This document shows, one piece after another, positions 13,382 to 14,192 of a stretch of DNA of 14,192 nt; position 1 is the first letter of the stretch, and the number at the start of each line of letters is the position of its first letter. Source of the stretch: an uncultured Lachnospiraceae bacterium. Lineage in GTDB: Bacteria; Bacillota_A; Clostridia; Lachnospirales; Lachnospiraceae. A model generated the notes under the pieces. It ran no database searches. It saw nothing but the letters and a program-made list of their open reading frames with translations, and was not told where the DNA came from. Both the position numbers and the translations under genes were made by a program. Location: assembly GCA_905207905.1 (NCBI GenBank), contig CAJLNC010000065.1, positions 1 through 14,192 on the forward strand. Reading direction: 5' to 3'.

Positions 13382-14192
13382 TTATAACTGAGGTCCAGCG
13401 GATACCAGAGCCTTACCAGCATCGTTTCCTTCGTATTTAGCGAAGTTCTTGATGAATCTGCCAGCCAGATCCTTTGCTTTCTCTTCCCACTCGGAAGCAT
13501 CAGCATAGGTGTTTCTGGGATCCAGAATGTTGGTGTCAACGCCAGGAAGAGAAGTGGGTACTTCAAAGTTGAAATACGGGATCTTCTTGGTCTCAGCCTT
13601 TAAGATATCTCCGCTTAAGATCGCATCGATGATGCCGCGGGTATCTTTGATGGAGATACGTTTTCCGGTGCCGTTCCATCCGGTATTTACCAGATAAGCC
13701 TTAGCGCCGCTCTTCTCCATTCTCTTAACAAGCTCCTCTGCATACTTGGTGGGATGCAGTTCCAGGAATGCCTGGCCGAAGCAAGCGGAGAAAGTAGGAG
13801 TGGGCTCGGTGATTCCGCGCTCGGTACCAGCAAGTTTTGCTGTGAAACCGGACAGGAAGTAGTACTGAGTCTGCTCCGGAGTCAGAATAGATACAGGAGG
13901 AAGTACGCCGAAAGCATCTGCGGACAGGAAGATTACTTCCTTAGCTGCCGGAGCTGCGGATACGGGACGTACGATTTTCTCAATGTGGTCGATGGGATAA
14001 GAAACACGAGTATTCTCGGTTACGCTCTTATCATCGAAGTCAATCTTGCCGTTCTCATCCAGAGTAACGTTCTCAAGAAGAGCATTTCTCTTGATGGCAT
14101 TGTAGATATCCGGCTCAGACTCTTTGTCCAGATTGATAACTTTTGCGTAGCATCCGCCTTCAAAGTTGAATACGCCGTTGTCATCCCAGCCG
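13382..14192 (-). CDS. pckA: Phosphoenolpyruvate carboxykinase (ATP), 3' part
   Basis: Interconverts oxaloacetate + ATP and PEP + CO2 + ADP; in many anaerobic gut bacteria it runs in the carboxylating direction. About 270 C-terminal codons are present, open to the right edge of the window, so the N-terminal half with the P-loop lies outside. The visible part begins [17 protein letters not shown], the metal-binding/kinase-2 region of ATP-type enzymes, and continues with [32 protein letters not shown], the nucleotide-binding [19 protein letters not shown] and [17 protein letters not shown]. The frame is unbroken; the apparent short frame starting at 13720 is merely the first Met after the middle of the protein. 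Codon use looks strongly biased to C/T-ending favoured codons, as in a highly expressed gene. A bidirectional terminator follows the stop. Confidence 0.96.
   Translation of the reverse strand, partial: GWDDNGVFNFEGGCYAKVINLDKESEPDIYNAIKRNALLENVTLDENGKIDFDDKSVTENTRVSYPIDHIEKIVRPVSAAPAAKEVIFLSADAFGVLPPVSILTPEQTQYYFLSGFTAKLAGTERGITEPTPTFSACFGQAFLELHPTKYAEELVKRMEKSGAKAYLVNTGWNGTGKRISIKDTRGIIDAILSGDILKAETKKIPYFNFEVPTSLPGVDTNILDPRNTYADASEWEEKAKDLAGRFIKNFAKYEGNDAGKALVSAGPQL

Noticed and set aside
13382..13720. Apparent 112-residue protein on the minus strand
   Set aside because: The same frame continues without a stop to the window edge and reads as PEP carboxykinase; 13720 is only an internal Met.

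Overview
The window looks like chromosome of a gut-type clostridium, most likely Lachnospiraceae (inference). Reasons: a leucine T-box leader ahead of leuA, strong AGGAGG ribosome binding sites, consensus sigma-A promoters, a SpoIID-type protein, a SleB-type cell-wall hydrolase, an AGCS sodium:amino acid symporter, ATP-dependent PEP carboxykinase and moderate GC. There is no phage, plasmid, transposase gene, CRISPR array, tRNA or rRNA. Most of the window is ordinary metabolic chromosome; the unusual material is at the left edge and between genes.

Layout. 1-1206 (+) is one open frame whose first ~86 codons look like the inside of a family 88 glycoside hydrolase and whose remainder is a DnaJ/CbpA-type co-chaperone lacking helix I, most of helix II and the His of HPD; it is a deletion, rearrangement or assembly chimera. 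1224-1340 is the first copy of a nested palindromic repeat. 1378-2823 (-) is an AGCS symporter with its own promoter and a hairpin leader. Divergent from it, 2988-5309 (+) is the leuA unit: promoter, T-box with a CUG leucine specifier, terminator, a second copy of the repeat, leuA and a terminator. 5366-6410 (+) is a monocistronic SleB-like hydrolase with a consensus promoter and a long-stem terminator. 6415-8743 (+) holds thrC, a possible small overlapping ORF and a small three-helix membrane protein, ending in a very long bidirectional hairpin. 8833-10200 (-) is citrate synthase with a promoter and a leader hairpin. 10442-10744 (+) is an independently transcribed structured RNA with promoter, pseudoknotted fold and terminator. 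10850-13240 (+) is a two-gene unit, a SpoIID-domain protein and a YihY/BrkB-family membrane protein. 13276-13325 is a REP-like palindrome, 13341-13376 a bidirectional terminator, and 13382-14192 (-) the 3' part of pckA, running off the window.

The genes fall into amino-acid supply (leuA, thrC, AGCS symporter), central carbon metabolism (citrate synthase, PEP carboxykinase), envelope/sporulation (SleB-like, SpoIID-like, YihY) and protein folding (the DnaJ remnant). I see no defence or biosynthetic cluster. The best candidates for something undescribed are the repeat family, the structured RNA and the GH88-DnaJ junction.
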